The notes under the pieces are model-generated. The model was not told where the DNA came from and made no database searches. It was given only the letters and a program-made list of their open reading frames with translations. Shown here in pieces: positions 1-9,369 of a stretch of 64,000 bases of DNA. The position numbers were made by a program, and so were the translations under genes. Source of the stretch: UBA7672 sp030824255 (GTDB lineage Bacteria; Pseudomonadota; Alphaproteobacteria; Caulobacterales; Hyphomonadaceae). The first letter of the stretch is position 1. Every line of letters starts with the position of its first letter. The DNA is taken from assembly GCA_942493305.1 (NCBI GenBank), contig OW818686.1:3906001-3970000 (forward strand), written 5' to 3'.

Positions 1-1
1 G

Positions 2-1951
<1,950 letters not shown>

Positions 1952-1981
1952 TCTTCCGCAAGGAACAGAAGTGGAGGCACT

Positions 1982-2011
1982 GCCCCGGGCCAAAAGCCCG
2001 GGGCTTTTTTT
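1982..2011 (+). terminator. Intrinsic terminator after katG
   Basis: A perfect 9-bp GC-rich stem (1982-1990 with 1996-2004) and a 5-nt loop CAAAA are followed by seven T residues. It lies 30 nt after the katG stop codon, so katG is separated transcriptionally from ahpC. Confidence 0.9.
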
Positions 2012-2138
2012 GGTCATGACATTCGCGCGGGCGGTGGGTTGGCGCCGCTTCACCGGGCGCCATCCATCCGATCGGCGCCTCATTTTTCGCTGCCAACAAG
2101 GCCTGCTGCGACATTTTTGGAATCTTTCTAAATCAATG

Positions 2139-2167
2139 TTGCGCCTGCGAAGACTCGTCGCTAAATC
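2139..2167 (+). promoter_or_regulatory. Possible sigma-70 promoter of ahpC
   Basis: TTGCGC and TAAATC are separated by 17 bp, 66 nt before the ahpC start and after the katG terminator. The match to the housekeeping consensus is moderate, and no clear OxyR half-sites were recognised. Confidence 0.35.
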
Positions 2168-2233
2168 CCCCCTGAACGATCCGGTTTCCGCAACGGCGGC
2201 CGGGCGAAAGCTACACTCAGACGGAGATACGAG

Positions 2234-2788
2234 ATGCTCGGCGTTGGCCAGAAACTCCCCGCTTTTGAAGTCACCGGCGTCAAGCCGGGCTTCATGAACC
2301 ACGAAGAAAACGGCGCTTCGGCATTCGAGACGGTCACGCAGGACTCGTTCGCGGGCAAATGGAAGGTCATCTTCTTCTACCCGAAGGACTTCACCTTCGT
2401 TTGCCCGACCGAGATCGCCGAATTCGCCCGCCTCGGCGGCGAGTTCGCTGACCGCGACGCAGTCGTGCTGGGCGGCTCCACCGACAACGAGTTCGTGAAA
2501 CTCGCCTGGCGCCGCGACCACGCCGACCTCGCCAAGCTGCCGATCTGGCAGTTCGCCGACACGAACGGCTCGCTGACGGACGGCCTCGGCGTGCGTGACG
2601 CGTCGGGTGTTGCGCTCCGCGCCACCTACGTCGTCGACCCGCACAACGTCGTCCAGCATGTCTACGTGACGAACCTCAACGTGGGCCGCGCGCCGGCCGA
2701 CACGCTGCGCGTTCTCGATGCGCTGCAGACCGACGAACTCTGCCCCTGCAACCGCGCAGTGGGCGGCGAGACGCTGAAGGCTGCCTAA
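2234..2788 (+). CDS. ahpC: Alkyl hydroperoxide reductase AhpC (actinobacterial-type 2-Cys peroxiredoxin)
   Basis: Cytoplasmic thiol peroxidase that reduces hydrogen peroxide and organic hydroperoxides. The peroxidatic Cys lies in FYPKDFTFVCPTE near residue 57, and the C-terminal cysteines are in DELCPCN near residue 170. At 184 residues it matches the mycobacterial AhpC subtype, which is re-reduced by AhpD rather than AhpF. The downstream ahpD fits this pairing. The ATG is preceded by GGAGATACGAG. katG lies upstream and ends in its own terminator, and another terminator follows this gene, so ahpD expression needs read-through or its own promoter. Confidence 0.95.
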   Translation: MLGVGQKLPAFEVTGVKPGFMNHEENGASAFETVTQDSFAGKWKVIFFYPKDFTFVCPTEIAEFARLGGEFADRDAVVLGGSTDNEFVKLAWRRDHADLAKLPIWQFADTNGSLTDGLGVRDASGVALRATYVVDPHNVVQHVYVTNLNVGRAPADTLRVLDALQTDELCPCNRAVGGETLKAA

Positions 2789-2816
2789 CCCCCCACCATA
2801 GGCGCCTTCAATCCAG

Positions 2817-2867
2817 AAGCCTCCCGGCCACGTCCTCCCAAATGACGGCCGGGAGGCTTTTTGTTTT
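2817..2867 (+). terminator. Terminator or attenuator between ahpC and ahpD
   Basis: A 13-bp stem (2817-2829 with 2847-2859) with a 17-nt loop is followed by TTTTTGTTTT. It sits in the 99-nt gap between two functionally coupled genes, so it probably lowers ahpD expression relative to ahpC. Confidence 0.85.
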
Positions 2868-2887
2868 CCTGATACGAGCAAACGCAC

Positions 2888-3418
2888 ATGAACTTCGAAA
2901 CGCTGAAAACCGCGCTGCCGGATTACGCGAAAGACCTGAAACTCAACCTCGGCTCGCTCTCCAACGAAACCTCGCTCACCGACCAGCAGAAGTGGGGCAC
3001 GTTCCTCGCGTGCGCATTCGCCATCGGCGAGCCGACGACGATCCGCGCGCTGATCGGCGAGACGGAAGGCAAGCTGACGCCAGAAGCGGTGAAGGCTGCA
3101 AAGGCCGCCGCGTCGATCATGGGCATGAACAACGTGTACTACCGCTTCACGCACCTTGTTCACAATGAAGTCTACCGCACCACGCCGGCCAAGCTGCGGA
3201 TGCAGGTGATCGGCGCGCCTGGCGTGGAGAAGCCCGACTTCGAACTGTGGTGCATGGCGGTCTCCGCCGTGAATGGCTGTGGCATGTGCATGGACAGCCA
3301 TGAGGGCGTCCTGCGCCACGCCGGTTTCACGACCGAGCAGATCCAGGCGTCGGTGCGCATCGGCGCAGTGGTGAACGCGGTCGCCCGCACGCTTGCCGCG
3401 GAAGCGGCGCTGGCCTGA
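2888..3418 (+). CDS. ahpD: Alkylhydroperoxidase AhpD
   Basis: Thioredoxin-like carboxymuconolactone decarboxylase-fold protein that reduces oxidised AhpC, linking it to a dihydrolipoamide electron supply in species where this has been studied. The redox-active CxxC and the catalytic His downstream are seen in NGCGMCMDSHEGVLRHAG in the C-terminal half. The length of 176 residues equals that of characterised AhpD. It follows ahpC by 99 nt with an intervening terminator hairpin. The next gene is convergent, only 10 nt past the stop. Confidence 0.95.
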   Translation: MNFETLKTALPDYAKDLKLNLGSLSNETSLTDQQKWGTFLACAFAIGEPTTIRALIGETEGKLTPEAVKAAKAAASIMGMNNVYYRFTHLVHNEVYRTTPAKLRMQVIGAPGVEKPDFELWCMAVSAVNGCGMCMDSHEGVLRHAGFTTEQIQASVRIGAVVNAVARTLAAEAALA

Positions 3419-3428
3419 GCTGAGCGTT

Positions 3429-4058
3429 TTACGGTCGGATAGGCCGCGCCGGCCAAGCATGCGAAGGTGCCCTCAGAAGCTGGGCTTCTGAGGCGGTAAG
3501 GTTGCGGGTTTCAAACATCGCCAGGCGTGCGGGCGGGCCGCGGGCACTGGCGTTTGTGCGGGACGTGAGACCCCCTCCGTCTCGGCGCGAAGACGCGCCG
3601 ATCCAGCTCCCCCAGTCGCGGGGCGACAGTGGGCGGCGCGTGCCGTGCGTGCGTACGGCTTCTGCTTCGGCCTTGGTGATATTGAGACGACGGCGGAGTT
3701 CGTCGGCAAGGGCGCGTGCGACGGCGTCGATGTTTTCAAGACAGTGGTGAAAGTGGCGGGCGCGCTGGCTAAAGTCATCGCGATCGACCGGCGGGTGGTA
3801 GAGCGTGCGTTCGATCGCGTGCGTGGAGAGGCCTAGCAGGCGGTGCGCCTGTCGGGTCAGCACGTAGTCGAGGGCTTCCTCGGCTTTCGCGAGGAGGCTG
3901 TAGACGGTGGCGCGGGTTCTGGAAGAGATCGGTTGCCGGCGTTTCTCCGCGATGTAGGCGGCGAAGAACATCTGCCAGGTCAACGCCCATAGCGCGGCCA
4001 TCATCGCGGCGGCGGCCGTGATGTCGCGCAGCAGCCAGAGGGGCGGACAACGTTTCAT
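3429..4058 (-). CDS. Hypothetical membrane-anchored protein
   Basis: No family recognised. The 209-residue product has one N-terminal hydrophobic segment (about residues 10-35, AAAAMMAALWALTWQMFFAAY) after a short basic head, which suggests a single-pass inner-membrane anchor. A charged helical region follows (about 45-130, with many Arg, Glu and His), then a low-complexity Arg/Pro/Ser-rich tail that may be disordered. It is convergent with ahpD. The C-terminal composition resembles frame-shadow sequence, so the true end of the folded part is uncertain. It is reported because no competing gene covers the interval and the N-terminus looks protein-like. Confidence 0.5.
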   Translation of the reverse strand: MKRCPPLWLLRDITAAAAMMAALWALTWQMFFAAYIAEKRRQPISSRTRATVYSLLAKAEEALDYVLTRQAHRLLGLSTHAIERTLYHPPVDRDDFSQRARHFHHCLENIDAVARALADELRRRLNITKAEAEAVRTHGTRRPLSPRDWGSWIGASSRRDGGGLTSRTNASARGPPARLAMFETRNLTASEAQLLRAPSHAWPARPIRP

Positions 4059-4502
4059 GCGCGCTGAGTATCGCGCAGGTTTTCAGGTGTGGGACGCACG
4101 CATCCAGAACTGTATGCATAAAACCCTGCACCGCCTTGATTTTCTTCAGAACAAGTCTGGAAATGGCCGTTCGGATTCACACAGGTTCGCGGGCTTCGGG
4201 ATATCCGCTGGCTTTGCGCCTTGTCGGCAGACCCTGCGCGCAGTCTTGCCATCGCTATCGCTTCCGGCGCTCGTCGTGAGGTTTGGTACACTTACCAGAC
4301 CGAGACGCTGTGCGGACCACGCTTCATCCCGGCGTTCTTCCAGGGAGGACTTTGGAAGCGCATCCAAGACATGTGCTACCCGCGCCGGCTGTTGGGGTTG
4401 TCGCGGTGCGGACTACATCATGCTCTGGGACACCGCGGAGCACCGTCAGGCATGCGCCTGTCGAGATGCTCCTTCACGGGCTAGCGCCCACGGGAGGACA
4501 TA
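4059..4502. other. 444-nt region without a supported gene
   Basis: This gap separates the divergent hypothetical gene (left) from the GlsB-type gene (right). Short open frames occur on both strands, but none has a convincing ribosome site or protein-like composition. The right edge carries the strong Shine-Dalgarno GGGAGGACATA of the next gene. No EcfG-type GGAAC/CGTT pair was found here, unlike in front of the neighbouring DUF3309 gene. Confidence 0.5.
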
Positions 4503-4766
4503 ATGACACTCGAAGGAATCATCATTGCGATGATCGTCGGCGGTATCGGCGGCTGGCTGGCCGGCGTGATCGTCAAGGGCGGCGGCTTCGGCATCGTCGG
4601 CAATATCGTGATCGGGATTGTGGGAGCCGTCCTGGCGTCCTGGCTGCTGCCGCAACTTGGACTCGGCTTCAGCGTCGGCAGCCCGCTGATCACCAGCATC
4701 CTCTACGCCATGGTCGGCGCGATCATCGTGATTGTGCTGCTGTCGCTTGTCAGGCGCGCGAGATAA
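4503..4766 (+). CDS. GlsB/YeaQ/YmgE family stress-response membrane protein
   Basis: Small inner-membrane protein of 87 residues with three hydrophobic glycine-rich segments (about residues 5-25, 30-52 and 62-83). It has the family pattern MIVGGIGGWLAGVIVKGGGFG followed by GNIVIGIVGAVLASWLL, formerly called transglycosylase-associated protein. The molecular role is not established; homologues are commonly induced by general or acid stress. The ATG follows GGGAGGACATA. The gene is convergent with a DUF3309 gene only 4 nt past its stop, and the two small stress-type membrane proteins probably belong to the same response. Confidence 0.88.
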   Translation: MTLEGIIIAMIVGGIGGWLAGVIVKGGGFGIVGNIVIGIVGAVLASWLLPQLGLGFSVGSPLITSILYAMVGAIIVIVLLSLVRRAR

Positions 4767-4770
4767 CGCG

Positions 4771-4938
4771 TCAGATCACGCGCATAAGCGCCAAGATCAA
4801 CGCGACGACGAGAACAAGGCCCAGCGCGCCTGACGGCACATAGCCCCAATTGCGGCTGTGCGGCCATGAGGGAGCTACGCCAAGCACGAGAACCAGCAGA
4901 ACGATCAGGATAAGAAGCGAGGTTGCGCTGAGGGCCAT
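4771..4938 (-). CDS. DUF3309 family small membrane protein
   Basis: A 55-residue product, read from the CAT at 4936-4938 to the stop at 4771-4773. It has a hydrophobic helix (ATSLLILIVLLVLVLG), the hallmark PSWPHSRNWGYVPSG loop, and a second hydrophobic helix (ALGLVLVVALILALM). This helix-PxWPHSRxWGYxPSG-helix layout defines the DUF3309 family of tiny membrane proteins common in alphaproteobacteria. Its function is unknown. An AGGA ribosome site precedes the start. A perfect GGAAC-N17-CGTT promoter lies 34 nt upstream, placing the gene in the sigma-EcfG general stress response. Confidence 0.88.
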   Translation of the reverse strand: MALSATSLLILIVLLVLVLGVAPSWPHSRNWGYVPSGALGLVLVVALILALMRVI

Positions 4939-4971
4939 CGGTTACGTGTCCTGCGGTTGTTGCGCAGGACA

Positions 4972-4997
4972 AACGGACCGGACCGTGTTGGGGTTCC
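4972..4997 (-). promoter_or_regulatory. sigma-EcfG (general stress) promoter of the DUF3309 gene
   Basis: On the minus strand GGAAC (4997-4993) and CGTT (4975-4972) are separated by exactly 17 bp. This is the consensus for the alphaproteobacterial general stress sigma factor EcfG. The CGTT element ends 34 nt before the DUF3309 start codon, which suits a short leader. Confidence 0.8.
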
Positions 4998-5128
4998 CCG
5001 CGCGGCGCCAAGGCGCTGCGTGTGGATCACTTGTCTGAAGCGTGGGCCAGCTGCCTTGCAGGCCACCGCCTCCGCCGCCTTGCGCCAACTCCCCCGGCTG
5101 CCTCGCAGTCGAGGGAGGACAAGACGAG

Positions 5129-5770
5129 CTAGTTCACCAGCGTGGCTTCAGTGAGTTTGCCGATTTCTTCGCGTGTGACGCCGGGGGCGATCTCGATCAC
5201 GCGGAGGCCGCCTTCCACCACATCGAACACGCCGAGATTGGTGATGATGCGATTCACGACCTTGCGGCCCGTGAGGGGCAGCGAGCATTCCTTCAGCAGC
5301 TTTGACTCACCCGCCTTGTTGGCGTGATCCATGATGACCACGACGCGCTTCACGCCTGCCACCAGATCCATCGCGCCGCCCATGCCCTTCACGAGCTTGC
5401 CCGGGATCATCCAGTTGGCGAGGTCGCCAATCTCGCTGACTTCCATCGCGCCGAGGATGGCGAGATCGATGTGGCCGCCGCGGATCATGCCGAAGGAGGT
5501 GGAGGACGAGAAGAACGACGAGCGATCGAGCGTGGTGATCGTCTGCTTGCCGGCGTTGATGAGGTCTGCGTCTTCCTCGCCTTCGAACGGGAACGGGCCC
5601 ATGCCGAGCATGCCGTTCTCCGACTGCAGCGTGACGTCCACGCCTTCGGGAATGTAGTTCGCCACCAGCGTGGGAATGCCGATGCCAAGGTTCACATAGA
5701 AGCCGTCCTGCAGCTCCTGTGCGGCGCGGGCGGCCATCTCGTTACGATCCCAGGGCATGCGTGCCTCCAA
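5129..5770 (-). CDS. scoB: 3-oxoacid CoA-transferase subunit B
   Basis: Beta subunit of succinyl-CoA:3-ketoacid CoA-transferase, which moves CoA to acetoacetate for entry into acetyl-CoA metabolism. The catalytic glutamate is in the QSENGMLGMG motif (near residue 50), and the family glycine-rich stretch GIGIPTLVANYIPEG precedes it. The 213-residue length is normal for a separate B subunit. It is the last gene of the minus-strand homogentisate cluster. Its likely job is to activate the acetoacetate released by the FAH-family hydrolase. The A subunit is upstream but separated by a 94-residue unknown gene, which is unusual for this pair. Confidence 0.94.
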   Translation of the reverse strand: MEARMPWDRNEMAARAAQELQDGFYVNLGIGIPTLVANYIPEGVDVTLQSENGMLGMGPFPFEGEEDADLINAGKQTITTLDRSSFFSSSTSFGMIRGGHIDLAILGAMEVSEIGDLANWMIPGKLVKGMGGAMDLVAGVKRVVVIMDHANKAGESKLLKECSLPLTGRKVVNRIITNLGVFDVVEGGLRVIEIAPGVTREEIGKLTEATLVN

Positions 5771-5803
5771 ATTCCAAATCAGTTGAGATAGGCGACATGG
5801 CGA

Positions 5804-6088
5804 TCACCAGACCCGCCATTTGTCGCCGGCAAAGTTCAGTTCGACTTCGTGGCCGCCCTCGATGGGCGAGATGAGCCCGCCGTGGAAGCTGGCCTGCACG
5901 CGGCAGCGACTGCCGGCGCCGTCGTCGAATTTCATGTCCATCTTTTCGCCGAAGCGCTGCGTGCTCCATGACAGGTCGCGCAGTTCCTCGAACAGCGTAG
6001 GCGCGTTGCGCGACACGATGGGACGATCCCAGATCGTCTGGGACTCCCCGCCGGCGAGCGGCTTCATGACGACGCGGATGCGGAGCAT
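5804..6088 (-). CDS. Hypothetical protein between the CoA-transferase subunits
   Basis: A 94-residue protein of unknown function with no signal peptide, membrane segment or cysteine pair. It starts 1 nt after the scoA stop and ends 33 nt before the scoB start, so it is almost certainly co-translated with them. Sequence features are mixed: basic N-terminus, central WSTQRFGEKMDMKFDDG, and a beta-rich tail with HEVELNFAGDKWRVW. Nothing in it identifies a catalytic role. Confidence 0.72.
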   Translation of the reverse strand: MLRIRVVMKPLAGGESQTIWDRPIVSRNAPTLFEELRDLSWSTQRFGEKMDMKFDDGAGSRCRVQASFHGGLISPIEGGHEVELNFAGDKWRVW

Positions 6089-6089
6089 G

Positions 6090-6797
6090 TCAGGCCGTGG
6101 CTTTCTTGCGGACGGTGCGCTGTTCGATGCGCTTCTCGAAGCTGCCCTTGATCAACCGGTTCACGAAGATGCCCGGCAGGTGGATGTGATCGGGATCGAT
6201 GGAGCCGACGGGGACGATCTCTTCCACTTCGGCGATGCAGACCTTGCCGGCGGTGGCCATGTCCGGATTGAAATTGCGCGAGGTCATGCGGAAGACGAGA
6301 TTGCCCTGCGCATCGCCCTTCCATGCCTTGATGATGGAGAGGTCGCTCTTGAGGGCGGTTTCCATCACATAGGTTTCGCCGTTGAACTCGCGCGTTTCCT
6401 TGCCGTCTGCGACGATCGTGCCGACGCCGGTTTTCGTATAGAAGGCCGGGATGCCGGCGCCGCCTGCGCGGCAGCGTTCGGCCAGCGTGCCCTGCGGGTT
6501 GAATTCCAGCTCGAGTTCGCCGGACAGATACTGGCGCTCGAATTCCTTGTTCTCGCCGACATAGGACGAGATCATCTTTTTCACCTGGCGCGAATTGAGC
6601 AGCACGCCGAGGCCGAAGCCATCGATGCCCGCATTGTTCGACACGACAGTGAGGCCCCTGGTTCCGGCGCGCTGGATCTCCGCGATCAGGTTTTCCGGAA
6701 TGCCGCACAGGCCGAAGCCGCCAGCCATGATGGTCATGCCATCGAAGAGCACGCCTTCAAGCGCCGACTTCGCATCGGAATAGACCTTGTTCGCCAT
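6090..6797 (-). CDS. scoA: 3-oxoacid CoA-transferase subunit A
   Basis: Alpha subunit of the 3-oxoacid (acetoacetate) CoA-transferase. The glycine-rich CoA-transferase signature GGFGLCGIPENLI is near residue 27, and GTRGLTVVSNNAG follows. The C-terminal half has the typical VEEIVPVGSIDPDHIHLPGIFVNRL. At 235 residues it is the normal size. The gene lies between the FAH-family hydrolase (17-nt gap) and the 94-residue unknown gene, on the same strand, consistent with acetoacetate produced by homogentisate breakdown being passed on. Confidence 0.95.
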   Translation of the reverse strand: MANKVYSDAKSALEGVLFDGMTIMAGGFGLCGIPENLIAEIQRAGTRGLTVVSNNAGIDGFGLGVLLNSRQVKKMISSYVGENKEFERQYLSGELELEFNPQGTLAERCRAGGAGIPAFYTKTGVGTIVADGKETREFNGETYVMETALKSDLSIIKAWKGDAQGNLVFRMTSRNFNPDMATAGKVCIAEVEEIVPVGSIDPDHIHLPGIFVNRLIKGSFEKRIEQRTVRKKATA

Positions 6798-6814
6798 CTT
6801 CGAGCCTCTTGCTT

Positions 6815-7819
6815 CTATGCGCCGACGACCTGGTCGATCCGGCCAAACACCGACCGACCACGATCATCCAGCATTTCGATCTCAACGCGATCACCGCGCT
6901 TGAGGAATCCTGTCTTCGGCGCGCCCTGCGTGATGGTTTCGACCATCCGCAGCTCGGCGATGCACGAATATCCGACACCGCCATCGGCGATGGACTTGCC
7001 GGGGCCGCCATCCTCGCCACGGTTCGACACCGTGCCCGAGCCGATGATGGCGCCAGCGCCGAGGGGGCGCGTCATGGCGGCATGGGCGACGAGGGTTGGG
7101 AAGTCGAACGTCATGTCGACGCGCGTGTTGGCCTTGCCGAACAGTTCGCCATTGAGGCGGACAGTGAGCGCGCCATTGAGACGCACGCCATCCCACATCG
7201 GGCCCAGCTCGTCCGGCGTGACGGCGACGGGGGAGAAGGCGGAGGACGGCTTGGACTGGAAGAAGCCGAAGCCCTTGCCGAGTTCGTTCGGGATAAGGTT
7301 GCGCAAGCTGACATCATTGCAGAGCATGACGAGGCGGATGGACTTCTGCGCTTCATCGTGGGTGGCGCCGAGGCGCACATCGCCGGTGACGATGGCGATC
7401 TCGCCCTCCATGTCGCAGCCCCAGCTTTCATCGCCGAGGGGGATGGGATCGCGCGGGCCGAGGAAGGCGTCGGAGCCGCCCTGGTACATCAGCGGGTCTG
7501 TCCAGAAGGTGTCGGGCATTTCGGCGCCGCGCGCCTTGCGGACCAGCGCCACGTGATTCACGTAGGCCGAGCCATCCGCCCACTGATAGGCGCGGGGCAG
7601 CGGCGAGGCGCAATCCTTTTCGTGGAAACGCTCGGTCGGGACGGAGCCAAGCTCCACCTCTTCCGCCAGCGTTTCGAGGCGCGGGGCGTGGCGCTTCCAG
7701 TTATCGAGCGCGGCCTGCAGCGTGGGCGCTATGTGCGAGGCATCCGCATAGCGCGTGAGATCCCGGGACACCACGACGAGCGTTCCATCCCGGCCGTTCT
7801 TGAGGGAAGCTAGCTTCAT
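6815..7819 (-). CDS. Fumarylacetoacetate hydrolase (FAH) family protein, probable fumarylacetoacetase step
   Basis: Last ring-derived step of tyrosine catabolism: cleavage of fumarylacetoacetate to fumarate and acetoacetate. The FAH-fold metal-binding signature is visible in GCDMEGEIAIVTGDVR, and further family blocks include LCNDVSLRNLIPNELGKGFGFFQSKPSSAFSP (positions about 180-210) and GSGTVSNRG. The 334-residue length matches the bacterial branch that is shorter than animal fumarylacetoacetase. The ATG at 7817-7819 was chosen because it begins MKLASLKNGRDGTLVVVS, the usual start of this branch; the open frame upstream is a shadow of the lipoprotein gene. Its place between maiA/hmgA and scoAB supports the assignment. 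Confidence 0.88.
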   Translation of the reverse strand: MKLASLKNGRDGTLVVVSRDLTRYADASHIAPTLQAALDNWKRHAPRLETLAEEVELGSVPTERFHEKDCASPLPRAYQWADGSAYVNHVALVRKARGAEMPDTFWTDPLMYQGGSDAFLGPRDPIPLGDESWGCDMEGEIAIVTGDVRLGATHDEAQKSIRLVMLCNDVSLRNLIPNELGKGFGFFQSKPSSAFSPVAVTPDELGPMWDGVRLNGALTVRLNGELFGKANTRVDMTFDFPTLVAHAAMTRPLGAGAIIGSGTVSNRGEDGGPGKSIADGGVGYSCIAELRMVETITQGAPKTGFLKRGDRVEIEMLDDRGRSVFGRIDQVVGA

Positions 7820-7961
7820 GTTCCGCTTGTAGGACGCGCGCGCGGGAGAGGCAAACACCTCACGTGAAAAGAAATGTTTGTGCGCGTGAACACGAATTTC
7901 CCCGCCCATCCTCCCCAAACATGGAGACGGACAGCCGGGGAAAGACGCATCATTCGAATCG

Positions 7962-8381
7962 TCAGTTCTGTGCGATGGCGCAGTCGGTGAAGGCCATGCG
8001 GCCGCGGGCGAAGCGGATGACGGTGGGCGTGTCACCGCCGCCGGATTTCGCGAAGGTCTGCATCCCGTCTGTGTAGGTGTCGACGCCCGGCTCGGACGTG
8101 GGGCCGGATTCGAGCTTCGGAAGCTCGACCGTGCTGGCGCCATCTGCGCTGACGAGGGCGGCATGGGTGTCGAGGAAGGCGACACGGAAGGTTTCGCCTC
8201 CGCAGTTGAGGTTGATCGTGCCGATGCGGCCGCCGCTGGTGTCGCCGAGCATGGGCGGAGCGGGCTCTGCAGCCGGCGCCACGTCGACCGGGGCGGTCGG
8301 CGGCACGGGGGCGGCAGGCTCTCCACCGCCGCAAGCGGCGAGCAACAGCGCAGACATGGCAGTCGCTATGACAAGGCGCAT
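7962..8381 (-). CDS. Putative MliC-like lipoprotein (C-type lysozyme inhibitor family)
   Basis: A 139-residue lipoprotein. The start MRLVIATAMSALLLAACGGG gives a clear lipobox (LAAC), and the ATG at 8379-8381 has GGAGG at the right distance. After a Pro/Ala-rich linker (about residues 25-50) comes a small beta-rich domain with NLNCGGETFRVAF, a central STVELPKL segment, and a closing Cys near the end (FTDCAIAQN). The two Cys and the layout resemble MliC, the membrane-bound lysozyme inhibitor. The match is by eye only. Its presence inside the tyrosine operon has no obvious metabolic reason. Confidence 0.6.
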   Translation of the reverse strand: MRLVIATAMSALLLAACGGGEPAAPVPPTAPVDVAPAAEPAPPMLGDTSGGRIGTINLNCGGETFRVAFLDTHAALVSADGASTVELPKLESGPTSEPGVDTYTDGMQTFAKSGGGDTPTVIRFARGRMAFTDCAIAQN

Positions 8382-8492
8382 CGTGAAATCCTCCATGCGG
8401 CGGGCGCAAGAATCCCCATCAGGTTGTCCATACGTCATTCAGGACGCAGGCGCATCCATCAGGAAAGTATGCGCGGAAGCAGCGCGGGCAAG

Positions 8493-9365
8493 CTACTGCG
8501 CGGACTCAACAAGATCGGCGTCGAGGACCTGATCCGGCGCGATGAGCTTGAAGGTGGGTGCGGGCCAGACGCTGGAGAACAAGGCCTGCATTTCCAGCGG
8601 GCCTGTGCCCGGCGTGAACAGCGCGGGACGGCCGTCGATCTGGCCGCGCTCGATACCGGCGATGCGAATGCCGCTTTCGACGTTGATCAGCTTGTACTCG
8701 AATTTCGGATCGGCATTGCGGGCGAACATCTTGAGGAGTTTGGGCCGCTCCTGCCGCACCACCACGACGCGGGTGATGAGGCTTTCGGGGATGATGGTGG
8801 CGACGCCGAACGTCCAGGTGATGGCGGGTTCGGGGGCTGCGCCGGGCGTGGGCAGGACCCAGACGATCTTCGGGACGAAGAGGCCCTCGCCTGCTTCGGC
8901 CTGAAGCTGGGCGCGGCTGTAATTCCAGGCCCATGCCGCTTCGATGCGCACAGGATCGGCGGAGGCGGGGCGTGGGATGCCCTGCTTGGCCATGACTTTG
9001 AAGGCGGTGAGGTTGCCGTGGTTCCAGCCCTCGAGAAAACCTTCACGCGAATAGGGCCCGTCGCCCATGCGCTGGGGATCGTTTATGCGGCTGGGGAAGC
9101 GCGCAAGGAAGGCGGCGACTTCCAGTTCGGCTTCGAGGCCGAATGTGTGGGGGCGGAAATAGTTGATGCTGAAGGCGACGCAGGGGCCGTTCGGACCCTC
9201 GCTATCTTCGCCCTGCTCGGGATTCTCATCGATGTGGACCGTGAAATAAACGCCGGTCTCGTCGTTAGAATAGAGGTCGTCCTTGTAGTGCGAGCGCCCG
9301 GCAAACCATGCGGCAATGGCATCGGCATCGAATGCGTCGGGATACAGATAAAGATCGTAACTCAA
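8493..9365 (-). CDS. Hypothetical protein following hmgA
   Basis: Unrecognised 290-residue soluble protein starting SYDLYLYPDAFDADAI. The codon is a TTG at 9363-9365, 4 nt after the hmgA stop, chosen because longer versions run back into hmgA coding sequence. It has no signal peptide or membrane segment. It is rich in Trp, Tyr and Pro, with blocks such as DETGVYFTVHIDEN, VAFSINYFRPHTFG and LEGWNHGNLTAF, which suggest a mixed alpha/beta domain. Tight coupling to hmgA implies co-expression with the homogentisate pathway. The start codon is the least certain part. Confidence 0.7.
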   Translation of the reverse strand: MSYDLYLYPDAFDADAIAAWFAGRSHYKDDLYSNDETGVYFTVHIDENPEQGEDSEGPNGPCVAFSINYFRPHTFGLEAELEVAAFLARFPSRINDPQRMGDGPYSREGFLEGWNHGNLTAFKVMAKQGIPRPASADPVRIEAAWAWNYSRAQLQAEAGEGLFVPKIVWVLPTPGAAPEPAITWTFGVATIIPESLITRVVVVRQERPKLLKMFARNADPKFEYKLINVESGIRIAGIERGQIDGRPALFTPGTGPLEMQALFSSVWPAPTFKLIAPDQVLDADLVESAQ

Positions 9366-9369
9366 CTGC

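Noticed and set aside
5820..7556. A 578-codon open frame on the plus strand over scoA and the FAH-family gene
   Set aside because: It is antisense to three well-supported genes and has no family features; long antisense frames are common in GC-rich DNA.
6815..8326. A 503-residue version of the FAH-family protein
   Set aside because: The extra N-terminus overlaps the lipoprotein gene in another frame and is Pro/Ser/Arg-rich. The ATG at 7819 starts the conserved protein.
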